A stretch of DNA of 64,000 bases, from assembly GCF_000376565.1 (NCBI RefSeq), contig NZ_BARG01000044.1, positions 181,712 through 245,711 of the forward strand, given 5' to 3'. The first letter of the stretch is position 1. Every line of letters begins with the position of its first letter. The DNA is from Streptomyces hokutonensis. Its GTDB lineage: Bacteria; Actinomycetota; Actinomycetes; Streptomycetales; Streptomycetaceae. Below are positions 32,707 to 40,566 of the stretch, piece by piece. The notes under the pieces are model-generated. The model made no database searches, was not told the origin of the DNA, and saw nothing but the letters and a program-made list of their open reading frames with translations. A program made the position numbers and the translations under genes.

Positions 32707-32730
32707 CCGCCCCGGGCTCTGCCGGGGCGG
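32707..32730. terminator. GC-rich hairpin
   Basis: CCGCCCCGG (32707-32715) pairs with CCGGGGCGG (32722-32730) across a 6-base loop. It has no T-tract. It may terminate transcription entering from the left before the kinase gene. Confidence 0.45.
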
Positions 32731-32925
32731 AGTCGTCTGCTGCCGTTGTGTCGTCCAGGCGGAGCCCGGAACGTGAACCGTGATGAGCGTCTCATGCTCT
32801 GTACCCCACCGGACACCATAATTGCTCGCTAGTGTGCAAGTATCTTTCTGCTCCTGGCTGCATGGGCGGCGCGGCTGTCGCGTCAGATCCCGGCCCTGAC
32901 TTCCGACCCTCTGTGGAGAAGCGCA

Positions 32926-34893
32926 GTGAACCTCGGCGGACCAGACGACCTGACGCTTCCCCAGCAGGGGCACCCGGTGGCCCTCATCGGTGGCCGGTAC
33001 GAGCTGCGACACCTGCTCGGCTCCGGCGGTATGGCCGAGGTGCATCTCGCGCACGATCTCCGGCTCGACCGCAGTGTGGCTGTGAAGACCCTGCGCGGCG
33101 ACCTCGCCCACGAACCGGCGCTTCAGGAACGGTTCCGGAGGGAGGCGCAGTCCACCGCTTCGCTCAACCATCCCGCCATCGCAGCGGTGTATGACACGGG
33201 GGAGGAGGTGGCTTACGGCGGGTCCCGGTTGCCGTACCTCGTGATGGAGTACGTCGACGGGACCACCCTGCGCGACGCCCTGCACTCCGGGCCGCCGATG
33301 ACCGCCGAACGGGCCCTCGCGGTGACGGCCGGAGTCCTGCGGGCCCTGGCCCACTCCCATCAGCACGGCATCGTGCACCGGGACATCAAACCGGCCAACG
33401 TCATGCTGAACTGGGCCGGAGATGTCAAGGTCATGGACTTCGGGATCGCCCGGGACGCCCGGGACGTCGGCATGACGCAGACGTCGGTCGTGATCGGGAC
33501 CGCCCAGTACCTCTCGCCGGAACAGGCGATGGGACGGGAGACCGACGCGCGGTCCGACCTGTACTCCATCGGCTGCCTGCTGTACGAACTGCTGACCTTC
33601 CGCACGCCGTTCACCGGCGAGACGCCGATGGCGTTGATGTACCAGCACATCCAGGAAGTCCCGCGCCCGCCGAGCCTCTACAACCCGGAGGTCGGACCCC
33701 AGGTGGACGCGATCGTCCTGCGCGCCCTGGAGAAGGATCCCGGATATCGCTACCAGTCCGCCGAGCAGATGCTCGACGACGTCGAGGCGTTCCTCGGTAC
33801 GGGCCCGCGCATGTCGGGCGCCGAACCCCCGCCGGTGGAGGGCGACTTCCCGTACGACGCCGCCGACCAGGAGGAGGAGAGCGGTCGGCGCAGGGGAACC
33901 GTCGTGCTGATCACGGTGGGCGTCGCCGTCGTCGTCCTGGCTTTGGTAGTGGGCTGGTTCATGTTCGGGCGTGGTGCGGCAGACGACGGCAGGACCGACG
34001 TGCCCGACCTTGTGGGCCAGAGTCTGGAGGAGGCGCGGCGTACCGCGGAGAACGTCGACCTCACCGTCACCGTCGACAAGCGCGAGCCTTGCGCGGACCA
34101 GCCGAGTGGCCACATCTGTGAGCAGAGCCCCGCGAAAGGGGAGCTCGCCAAGGGCGAGGCGGTCTCGGTCACCGTGTCCACCGGGGCGCCCAAGGTCGAG
34201 GTGCCGGACGTCACGGACAAGGACGAGGACGACGCGTCCCGGATCCTGGAGGACAAGGGATTCAAGGTGAAGCTCCGGCACGTCACATCCGGCAGCGAGG
34301 ATCCCGGAACCGTCCTCAAACAGGACCCGGAGGGCGGTGAGAAGGCCGAGAAGGGCACCGAAATCACCCTCACGGCGGCCAAGGAGGCACAGCAGGCGAC
34401 GGTCCCGGACCTCACGGGTGCGACCGTGAGCGAGGCCCGGAAGCTGCTGGCCGCACAGGACCTGAAACTGGGCAGTACGACCGAGGTCGAGAGCGACGCC
34501 GAGCCGGGGACCGTGGTGGGACAGAGCGTCGCTTCCGGCGACGAGGTCGAGCCGGGTACGGCGATCGGCGTGAAGATCGCCAAGGCCGTGCAGACCGTGC
34601 AGATCCCCACCGACATCGTCGGCAAGACCCTTGCCGAGGTCCAGGACGAACTGGACGCGCTCGGCCTCCAGGTCGCCGTCGCCACCGGATACTCCCAAGC
34701 GTCCGACGCGGTGGTGACGTCGAGCACTCCAGCCGCGGGGAGCGAGGTGGAGGCGGGAAGCACCGTGGTCGTCGTCACTCAGGACGCCGGCAAGGACCAG
34801 TCGGACGGGGGCGCGACGCCGGGCGGAGACACGAGTGGTGGCACGGAGACCACGGCGCGTCAGTTGCCGCCGGTCCTCCCGATCCCGAGATGA
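32926..34893 (+). CDS. PknB-type serine/threonine kinase with PASTA repeats
   Basis: GTG 32926 opens 655 residues. The cytoplasmic kinase spans about 20-285: P-loop LGSGGMAEVHLAHD, VAVKTL lysine, catalytic IVHRDIKPANVM, DFGIA, and SPEQA with YSIGCLLYELLT. An acidic juxtamembrane linker leads to one membrane helix near 324-345 (LITVGVAVVVLALVVGWFMF). Four extracellular PASTA repeats follow (VPDLVGQSLEEARRTAENVD, VPDVTDKDEDDASRILEDKG, VPDLTGATVSEARKLLAAQD, IPTDIVGKTLAEVQDELDAL) and a Ser/Gly tail. PASTA kinases sense muropeptides or lipid II and control wall growth. This one is not in the usual division-gene operon, so it is an accessory paralogue. Confidence 0.95.
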   Translation: MNLGGPDDLTLPQQGHPVALIGGRYELRHLLGSGGMAEVHLAHDLRLDRSVAVKTLRGDLAHEPALQERFRREAQSTASLNHPAIAAVYDTGEEVAYGGSRLPYLVMEYVDGTTLRDALHSGPPMTAERALAVTAGVLRALAHSHQHGIVHRDIKPANVMLNWAGDVKVMDFGIARDARDVGMTQTSVVIGTAQYLSPEQAMGRETDARSDLYSIGCLLYELLTFRTPFTGETPMALMYQHIQEVPRPPSLYNPEVGPQVDAIVLRALEKDPGYRYQSAEQMLDDVEAFLGTGPRMSGAEPPPVEGDFPYDAADQEEESGRRRGTVVLITVGVAVVVLALVVGWFMFGRGAADDGRTDVPDLVGQSLEEARRTAENVDLTVTVDKREPCADQPSGHICEQSPAKGELAKGEAVSVTVSTGAPKVEVPDVTDKDEDDASRILEDKGFKVKLRHVTSGSEDPGTVLKQDPEGGEKAEKGTEITLTAAKEAQQATVPDLTGATVSEARKLLAAQDLKLGSTTEVESDAEPGTVVGQSVASGDEVEPGTAIGVKIAKAVQTVQIPTDIVGKTLAEVQDELDALGLQVAVATGYSQASDAVVTSSTPAAGSEVEAGSTVVVVTQDAGKDQSDGGATPGGDTSGGTETTARQLPPVLPIPR

Positions 34894-35116
34894 CGCCCGG
34901 CCGGGTGGACGCCCGTCGGCGACGCGCGCCATCAAGGCCCACCTGCTGGCCCCCTGACCATGGTCAACTCCGGGATCCGGGCCGACGACGGCACCGTCGC
35001 CACCGCCGTCCCGATCGCCGCCGGAGTCGACCAGTGCCGCCGCCGCGGTCCGCCGCCCGCACGGAACCAGGCCGCTCCACTCGCCCCACCGACCCCAATG
35101 AAGGAGGGCATCGCCC

Positions 35117-36019
35117 TTGTCCACGTCCCGGCACAGGCACGACGACGGCTCGCAGTACGAGCCCCACTACCCCTCTTATGACAGCTACGGCTACGGCTAC
35201 GGCTCTCAGGACGAGGCCACTCTGTATGAACCGTACGCATCGCCCGGGCTCCGGCGGAGTCGGCGGCACCCCCTCGCTGTCGCGACCACCGCTCTTGTCG
35301 CGCTGGCCGTCCTTTCCGTTGCCGTCGACCGGGTCGTAGCAGCACGCATAGAGTCACGCACGGCCAAGGCGTTCCAGGAGGGCATGGACACGCCTCTGCC
35401 TCCGCAGGTCCACGTCCGAGGCTTCCCCGTCCTGACCCAGGCGGCCTCCGGAACCCTGCGGCACGTGGACATCACCGCTCACGACATACCGGCCCAGGGG
35501 GCCACCCGCCCACTGCCGGTATCCGAACTCTCCCTCCGGCTCCAGGGGTTGACGAAGTCGGAGGACGACAGTGAGGCACGGGCCGACAGTGCCGAGGCGA
35601 CCGCCTTCCTGTCCTACACGGACGTGTCGAACACCCTTGGGCTGGAGATCTCCCAGGGCAGCCGCCCGGGTCAGGTGAGCGCGGTGGTCCTCGTCCCCCT
35701 CGGGAAGCAGGTCACTGTGACGACGACCGTTACGGCGGCCTCGGGCAATCGCATCGCCTTCAAGGACTTCGACGTCACGGCCGGTGCGCTGCCTGCCCCC
35801 GGGAGCGCCGCGCTGGACAAGGTCTTCGAGCAGCCCATCCAGCTGCGGAACATCCCCCACGGCCTGCACCTGCGCTCGGTCACCACCACGACCGACGGCC
35901 TGATCGCCCACTTCTCGGGTCACTCGGTCACCTTCCGAGCCGACGACGCCTCGCAGGACAGCGCCGGAGGATCCGACGCTGTGGTTCGGAGGGTTTCGAC
36001 TCTCCGACTCGGCCGGTGA
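35117..36019 (+). CDS. LmeA/DUF2993-family phospholipid-binding-like protein
   Basis: TTG 35117 follows AAGGAGG by 9 bases and gives 300 residues. A Tyr/Gly-rich cytoplasmic N-terminus (about 50 residues) precedes one membrane anchor (HPLAVATTALVALAVLSVAV). The DUF2993 domain is recognisable from VAARIESRTAKAFQ, VHVRGFPVLTQAASGTLRHV, VSELSLRLQGL, IAFKDFDVTAGALPAPG and LHLRSVTTTTDGLIAHFSGH. The mycobacterial relative LmeA binds phospholipid and acts in lipomannan maturation. The role here is inferred to be at the cell envelope. It follows the kinase on the same strand with a 223-base gap. Confidence 0.8.
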   Translation: MSTSRHRHDDGSQYEPHYPSYDSYGYGYGSQDEATLYEPYASPGLRRSRRHPLAVATTALVALAVLSVAVDRVVAARIESRTAKAFQEGMDTPLPPQVHVRGFPVLTQAASGTLRHVDITAHDIPAQGATRPLPVSELSLRLQGLTKSEDDSEARADSAEATAFLSYTDVSNTLGLEISQGSRPGQVSAVVLVPLGKQVTVTTTVTAASGNRIAFKDFDVTAGALPAPGSAALDKVFEQPIQLRNIPHGLHLRSVTTTTDGLIAHFSGHSVTFRADDASQDSAGGSDAVVRRVSTLRLGR

Positions 36020-36096
36020 CGTTCGCCGTTCCTCGCGGGACGGACCGTGCGTTCACCACGACGGAGTCGAGCCCGCCGTGCGGCGGTGTCGACCAC

Positions 36097-36732
36097 TCAG
36101 CCCAGGTCGGGCAGCGGTCGACGGGCGACCTCGTGGGCGTCGTCCGGTGGTACGCCCAGCATGCGCAGGACCATCTCGGCGAGACTGACCGCGGCCTCGT
36201 CACCGTCCAGTTCGGGGCGGGCGAACCGCAGCTCCACCAAGGACAGCAGGGTCCCGCCCAGCGCGGAGAGGGCCACGACCGGCTCGACGTCGGTGAAGCG
36301 GCCTGAGGCGATGCCGACCTGAAGATCGCGCAGCGCGCGGGTCGCCAGGCCGTTGTCCGAGTAGAGGTGGCCGAGACCGCGCCGGCGCAGCACCTGCATG
36401 AGCTCCGGGTGGGAGTCGGCCATGCGCGCGCTGAGCCGGAAGCCGGCCGTGACGAGTTCCGCGGGGTCGTCGATCCCGTTCAGCCGCTCGTCGAAGGTCT
36501 GGCCGAATTCCTCCAGGGCGTCCGCCACCGCTGCCTCGAACAGCTCCGTCTTGGACTCGAAGTGGTTGTAGAAGGAGCCGAAGCCGACGTCGGCGCGTTC
36601 GGCGATCGCCTGGATGCTGACGCTGGTGTCCCCGGTCTCGGCGAGTATCTGCCGGGCGGCGCGGACGAACGCTCTGCGGGTTTCGGCGCGGCGCCGTTCG
36701 AACCGGTTGCCGGGCGGGGCTGAGGTGGACAT
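36097..36732 (-). CDS. TetR-family repressor of the adjacent catabolic operon
   Basis: ATG 36732 gives 211 residues. The N-terminal TetR HTH is clear (RRRAETRRAFVRAARQILAE, SVQAIAERADVGFGSFYNHF, ESKTELFEAAV). The C-terminal ligand domain is helical. It diverges from the dioxygenase operon with a 135-base gap containing inverted repeats, the classic layout for a TetR repressor controlling its neighbour. The effector is probably the aromatic substrate or a CoA ester; this is inference. Confidence 0.85.
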   Translation of the reverse strand: MSTSAPPGNRFERRRAETRRAFVRAARQILAETGDTSVSIQAIAERADVGFGSFYNHFESKTELFEAAVADALEEFGQTFDERLNGIDDPAELVTAGFRLSARMADSHPELMQVLRRRGLGHLYSDNGLATRALRDLQVGIASGRFTDVEPVVALSALGGTLLSLVELRFARPELDGDEAAVSLAEMVLRMLGVPPDDAHEVARRPLPDLG

Positions 36733-36771
36733 GGGCCGAGTCTAGCTGCGGTTCCAGGGCCGCCACAGTTC

Positions 36772-36785
36772 TGATGAATTCATCA
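36772..36785. promoter_or_regulatory. Candidate TetR operator O1
   Basis: TGATGAATTCATCA is a perfect 14-bp palindrome 40 bases upstream of the tetR start. Related copies lie at 36827-36840 (12 of 14 identical) and 42629-42642 (11 of 14). Confidence 0.5.
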
Positions 36786-36804
36786 CTTGCTCTCGCTCCA
36801 GCTA

Positions 36805-36823
36805 TTGACGATGCTTCCGTCAA
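36805..36823. promoter_or_regulatory. Inverted repeat overlapping possible -35 box
   Basis: TTGACG-N7-CGTCAA is a 19-base inverted repeat between tetR and the dioxygenase gene. Its left arm is also a consensus-like -35 hexamer. Confidence 0.4.
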
Positions 36824-36826
36824 AGC

Positions 36827-36840
36827 TGATGATTTCCTCA
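36827..36840. promoter_or_regulatory. Candidate TetR operator O2
   Basis: TGATGATTTCCTCA matches O1 at 12 of 14 positions and lies 27 bases before the dioxygenase ATG, between promoter and ribosome-binding site. Confidence 0.4.
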
Positions 36841-36867
36841 TTACGGCAATGTTGCTCGGAGGACACC

Positions 36868-38013
36868 ATGTCTGGAACACGCGTGGCCCAAGCCGCCGTC
36901 GCGACGCCCCACCAGGACCTTCACAGCGCGCGGGGTGCCCTGCGTGGCGAGCACTCCGGCCGGTCCCGGAACCCCGTGATCAAGGTCGCCGACCTGGCCT
37001 GGCTGGAGTTCGAGAAGCCCGACCTGGACCGGGCCGAGGTCTTCGCCCGTGACTTCGGCTTCGGCATCGCGGCTCGCACGGATCGGGAGCTGTGGCTGCG
37101 AGGCACGTTCGCGGGCTCGCCCTGCATGGTGATCCGGCGCGGTCGTACGTCGCGTTTCATCGGCCCGGCGTTCCGTGCCGCCGAGCGGGCCGACCTGGAC
37201 CGGCTGGCCCGGGCGACGGGGACGGACGTGCGGGAGTCGGACGTGCCCGGCGGCGGCAAGGCGGTCGGTCTGCTCGACCCGTCCGGCTTCCCGGTGCGGG
37301 TCGTGCACTGTGCCGAGGCCCTGCCGACGCTGCCTGGGCAGCAGCCGTTGCTCCTCAACTTCGGTACGGATCACCGTCGTACGAACCTCATGCAGCGTCC
37401 GCCCCGGGAGCCGTCCCGGATTCAGCGACTGGGCCATGTGGTGCTGGAGACACGGGTGTTCGGCCGGGCCCTGGACTGGTACCTGGACACGCTCGGGATG
37501 ATCGTGTCCGACTTCCTGTTCCTGGACGGACAGCGCGAGCGGGGTCCGACGATGGCGTTCATCCGCTGCGACCTGGGCGGCGTGCCGGCCGACCACCACA
37601 CGCTGGCCATGCACCTGGGGCCCGGGACGGGGTATGTGCACTCCGCCTACCAGGTCACCGACCTGGACTCGATCGCCGCGGGTGGTGAGTACCTCAACGA
37701 GCGTGGATACAAGCGGAGTTGGGGCATCGGACGGCACATCCAGGGCAGCCAGCTCTTCGACTACTGGCGCGACCCCGACCACTTCATGCTGGAGCACTTC
37801 GCCGACGGCGACCTGTTCTCCCGTGATGTCGAACCCGGCTGGGCACCGATGTCGGCGAGCGGACTGGCCCAGTGGGGGCCGCCGGCCACCCGTGACTTCC
37901 TGGGCGCCAGTCCGTCCCCCGCCAGGGTCCGCGAGGTGCTGCGTGCCCTGCGCGGCGACAACGAACTCGATCCCGCACGTCTGCTGGGCCTGATGAAAGC
38001 GATGAACTCATGA
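36868..38013 (+). CDS. Extradiol-dioxygenase-type VOC protein
   Basis: ATG 36868 behind CGGAGGACACC gives 381 residues. Two glyoxalase-like halves are visible. The N-terminal one (ADLAWLEFEKPDLDRAEVFA) is structural. The C-terminal one carries the metal triad of type I extradiol dioxygenases: His in RLGHVVLETRVFGRALDWY, His in DHHTLAMHLGPGTGYVH, and Glu in HFMLEHFADGDLFS. Such enzymes cleave catechols next to the diols to give semialdehydes or dienoates. It is the first gene of an operon with a FAH-type hydrolase and an FAD hydroxylase, consistent with meta-cleavage catabolism. The substrate is not determined. Confidence 0.82.
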   Translation: MSGTRVAQAAVATPHQDLHSARGALRGEHSGRSRNPVIKVADLAWLEFEKPDLDRAEVFARDFGFGIAARTDRELWLRGTFAGSPCMVIRRGRTSRFIGPAFRAAERADLDRLARATGTDVRESDVPGGGKAVGLLDPSGFPVRVVHCAEALPTLPGQQPLLLNFGTDHRRTNLMQRPPREPSRIQRLGHVVLETRVFGRALDWYLDTLGMIVSDFLFLDGQRERGPTMAFIRCDLGGVPADHHTLAMHLGPGTGYVHSAYQVTDLDSIAAGGEYLNERGYKRSWGIGRHIQGSQLFDYWRDPDHFMLEHFADGDLFSRDVEPGWAPMSASGLAQWGPPATRDFLGASPSPARVREVLRALRGDNELDPARLLGLMKAMNS

Positions 38014-38948
38014 GCACCAACGTCCTGCGCACCGCCGACGGTTGGTGGGTGGTGCGCAACGCGCGCGCCGTCCGTGTCGACACCAAGGCCGTCACCACCG
38101 CCGAACTGCTGGCCGACCGAGCCGCTGTCGGTGAGGCCGCCGGCTCCGGCGAGGCAGGCACCCCCGTGGCCGACCTGGTCGCCCTCTCCCCGGTCACCAC
38201 GCCCTGCCGGGTGGTCGCCCAGATGGTCAACTACCGCAGCCACGCCCGCGATTCGGGCTTCACCGGCGACATCCCGCCCGCCTTCTTCCGCAAGGCGTCC
38301 GGTTCGGTCAGCGGTCCCGGCGACGCCATCGTCCGGCCGTCGCATGTGAACTTCCTCGACTACGAGGTCGAACTCGGGCTGGTCATGGGGGCATCGCTGC
38401 CGGTGGGCACCGTCGTCGAGGAGCGGGACCTCCCGACGTACGTCGCCGGGCTCGTCGTCACGAACGACGTCAGCGCGCGTGACGTGCAGTTGACCAAGAC
38501 GCAGTTCTACGAGAGCAAGTCGTACCCCACCTTCACGCCGACCGGCCCCCACCTGGCGCTGCTGGAGCCGGAGGACTTCGGTCATCTCCTCGATCTGCGG
38601 CTGAAGTTGAGCGTCAACGGTGAGCTGCGTCAGGACCGCACCCTCGCCGACATGATCGTCCGCCCGGCGCAGGCCCTCACCCTGCTGGCCCGGTTCCAGA
38701 CCCTCGACCCCGGCGACCTGCTGCTGACCGGCACCCCCGGCGGCACGGCCCTGAAGGCCCCGCCCAAGGCGGTCGAGAAGATCGGCGCGCTGCTGCCGCC
38801 CGCCGTGAAGTGGAGGGCGTTCTTCAAGACCCAGGCCAAGAACCCCCACTACTTGCACCAGGGCGACGTCGTCACCGCCACCATCGCCACCCCGGACGGC
38901 CGGATCGACCTGGGCGAGCAGCGCACGCCCGTGGCCGACGCGAACTGA
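38010..38948 (+). CDS. Fumarylacetoacetate-hydrolase-family protein
   Basis: ATG 38010 overlaps the preceding stop (ATGA). The 312 residues contain the FAH core: MVNYRSHARDSGF, PPAFFRKASGSVSGPGDAIV, the metal-site block LDYEVELGLVMGASLPVG, VVTNDVSARDVQ, and the product-site LLTGTPGGTAL. The family hydrolyses C-C bonds of acylpyruvates and fumarylacetoacetate, or hydrates and decarboxylates dienoates. After extradiol cleavage it would hydrolyse the ring-fission product. A downstream acetoacetyl-CoA synthetase suggests that acetoacetate, or a precursor of it, is released. Confidence 0.88.
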   Translation: MSTNVLRTADGWWVVRNARAVRVDTKAVTTAELLADRAAVGEAAGSGEAGTPVADLVALSPVTTPCRVVAQMVNYRSHARDSGFTGDIPPAFFRKASGSVSGPGDAIVRPSHVNFLDYEVELGLVMGASLPVGTVVEERDLPTYVAGLVVTNDVSARDVQLTKTQFYESKSYPTFTPTGPHLALLEPEDFGHLLDLRLKLSVNGELRQDRTLADMIVRPAQALTLLARFQTLDPGDLLLTGTPGGTALKAPPKAVEKIGALLPPAVKWRAFFKTQAKNPHYLHQGDVVTATIATPDGRIDLGEQRTPVADAN

Positions 38949-38967
38949 GACCCGAAGTGAGCCGCAC

Positions 38968-40566
38968 ATGACCGCCGACCAAGCCGTACGACCGGACTCC
39001 GCCGAGCACGTGCCGGTCGTGATCGTCGGAGCCGGGCCCGTGGGGGTGACCGCCGCCCTGCTGCTCGCCCGGCACGGGGTGAGGACCGTCGTCCTCGAAC
39101 GCCACCACGACCTCTACCCCCTGCCCCGCGCCGTCGCCACCGACGACGAGGTCCGCCGCATCCTCCAAGCCGCCGGAATCGCCGACGAGTTCGCCGCCGT
39201 CGCCCGCCCCGCGCGCGGACTGCGGCTGCTGGACGCCCGCCACCGCGTGATCGCCGAATTCCGGCGCTCACCGCAGGGCCACCACGGCTACCCGCAGACC
39301 AGCATGTTCGACCAGCCCGAACTGGAACGGCTGCTGCGCGAGGCGCTCGCCCGCCGGCCGGAGTGCGAGCTGCGGGGCGGAGCGGAGGTGACGGCGGTCG
39401 GACAGCACGGCGACGGGCCGGTGCGCGTCGCCTACCGCGACGACGACGGCGAGCACCTGCTCCTCGCGGACGCCGTCCTCGGCTGCGACGGCGCGGGCAG
39501 CCTCACCCGCGACGCCATCGGCGCGCGGTGGGAGGACCTTCGCTTCGAAGAACACTGGACCGTCATCGACGTGACGACGAAAGCCGCCGTCCGCTGCTGG
39601 GAAGGCGTCGACCAGGTCTGCGACCCGCACCGCCCGGCGACCTTCATGCGCATCGGCGAGGACCGCTACCGCTGGGAGTTCCGGCTGAGGGAGGGGGAGG
39701 AGCTCGACGGTGAGCGGCTGCGCGAGCTGGTCGCCCCCTGGGTCGACATCTCCCGCGTCGACGACTTCCACGTCGTCCGGCAGGCGCAGTACACCTTCCG
39801 GGCCCGGATCGCCGACCGCTGGCGCCGGGGCCGCGTCTTCCTTCTCGGCGACGCCGCCCATCTCACCCCGCCGTTCGTCGGACAGGGCCTGTGCTCGGGA
39901 CTGCGCGACGCGCACAACCTGAGCTGGAAACTCGCCCGCGTCCTTCAACAGGGCGGCGACGAGCGGCTGTTGGACACCTACGAGCGGGAACGCAAGCCGC
40001 ACGCCCGCCATCTGATCCGCCTCGCGGTCGCCACCGGCTGGGCGATGACCGGTGGCCAGGACCGCGCCGCCGCACTGCGCCGCACCGCCGTCGCCGCGGC
40101 CTGCCGCATACCGGGGGTGACGGGCAGGGCGAGCCGGGACCTCGGCCGCCCGCTGCCCACAGGTCCGCTGGTGCGCCGCAGCCGACTCGGCGGCACCTCC
40201 TGCCCACAGCCCCGGGTGACGACCGAGGACGGACAACACCTCCGCTTCGACGATGTCCTCGGGGACTCCTTCACCGTGCTGACCGCGGTGCCGCTGTCGC
40301 CCGCACCGCGCGCGCTCACCGACGGACTCGGCGCCCGGGTCGTCGACGTCCACGAGTCCGGCGACGACGGCACCCTCGCCGCCTGGCTGCGCGCCGGCCA
40401 CGCCGACGCCGTCCTGCTGCGCCCCGACCGCGTCGTCCTGGACGTCGTCCCGGCGGGCGGCGGCGACTTCACCGACACCGCCGCCTGGGCGCCCCTGCTC
40501 TGCACCACCCGCGGGCCCGTCGAACAGCCCGCGTCCACCCCGCTGCCGAGGAGCACCGCGCGATGA
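38968..40566 (+). CDS. FAD-dependent aromatic hydroxylase (MhpA/PheA-like)
   Basis: ATG 38968 gives 532 residues. Flavin motifs are clear: GxGxxG in VIVGAGPVGVTAALLLARHG, the DG motif in LGCDGAGSLTRDAIGA, and the GD motif in GRVFLLGDAAHLTPPFVGQG. Length and C-terminal thioredoxin-like end match group A phenol or 3-(3-hydroxyphenyl)propionate hydroxylases, which use NAD(P)H and O2 to add an ortho hydroxyl. It would generate the catechol for the VOC dioxygenase. It sits 19 bases after the FAH gene and overlaps the next start by 4 bases. Confidence 0.9.
   Translation: MTADQAVRPDSAEHVPVVIVGAGPVGVTAALLLARHGVRTVVLERHHDLYPLPRAVATDDEVRRILQAAGIADEFAAVARPARGLRLLDARHRVIAEFRRSPQGHHGYPQTSMFDQPELERLLREALARRPECELRGGAEVTAVGQHGDGPVRVAYRDDDGEHLLLADAVLGCDGAGSLTRDAIGARWEDLRFEEHWTVIDVTTKAAVRCWEGVDQVCDPHRPATFMRIGEDRYRWEFRLREGEELDGERLRELVAPWVDISRVDDFHVVRQAQYTFRARIADRWRRGRVFLLGDAAHLTPPFVGQGLCSGLRDAHNLSWKLARVLQQGGDERLLDTYERERKPHARHLIRLAVATGWAMTGGQDRAAALRRTAVAAACRIPGVTGRASRDLGRPLPTGPLVRRSRLGGTSCPQPRVTTEDGQHLRFDDVLGDSFTVLTAVPLSPAPRALTDGLGARVVDVHESGDDGTLAAWLRAGHADAVLLRPDRVVLDVVPAGGGDFTDTAAWAPLLCTTRGPVEQPASTPLPRSTAR

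Larger units (their letters stand above)
32009..32925. other. Gene-free stretch with recombination debris
   Basis: It contains the integrase-like fragment (32011-32065), repeat copy 2 (32066-32188), a 22-bp perfect palindrome (32329-32350) and a hairpin (32707-32730). No frame carries a recognisable protein. The region just before the kinase GTG (32926) presumably holds its promoter. Confidence 0.5.
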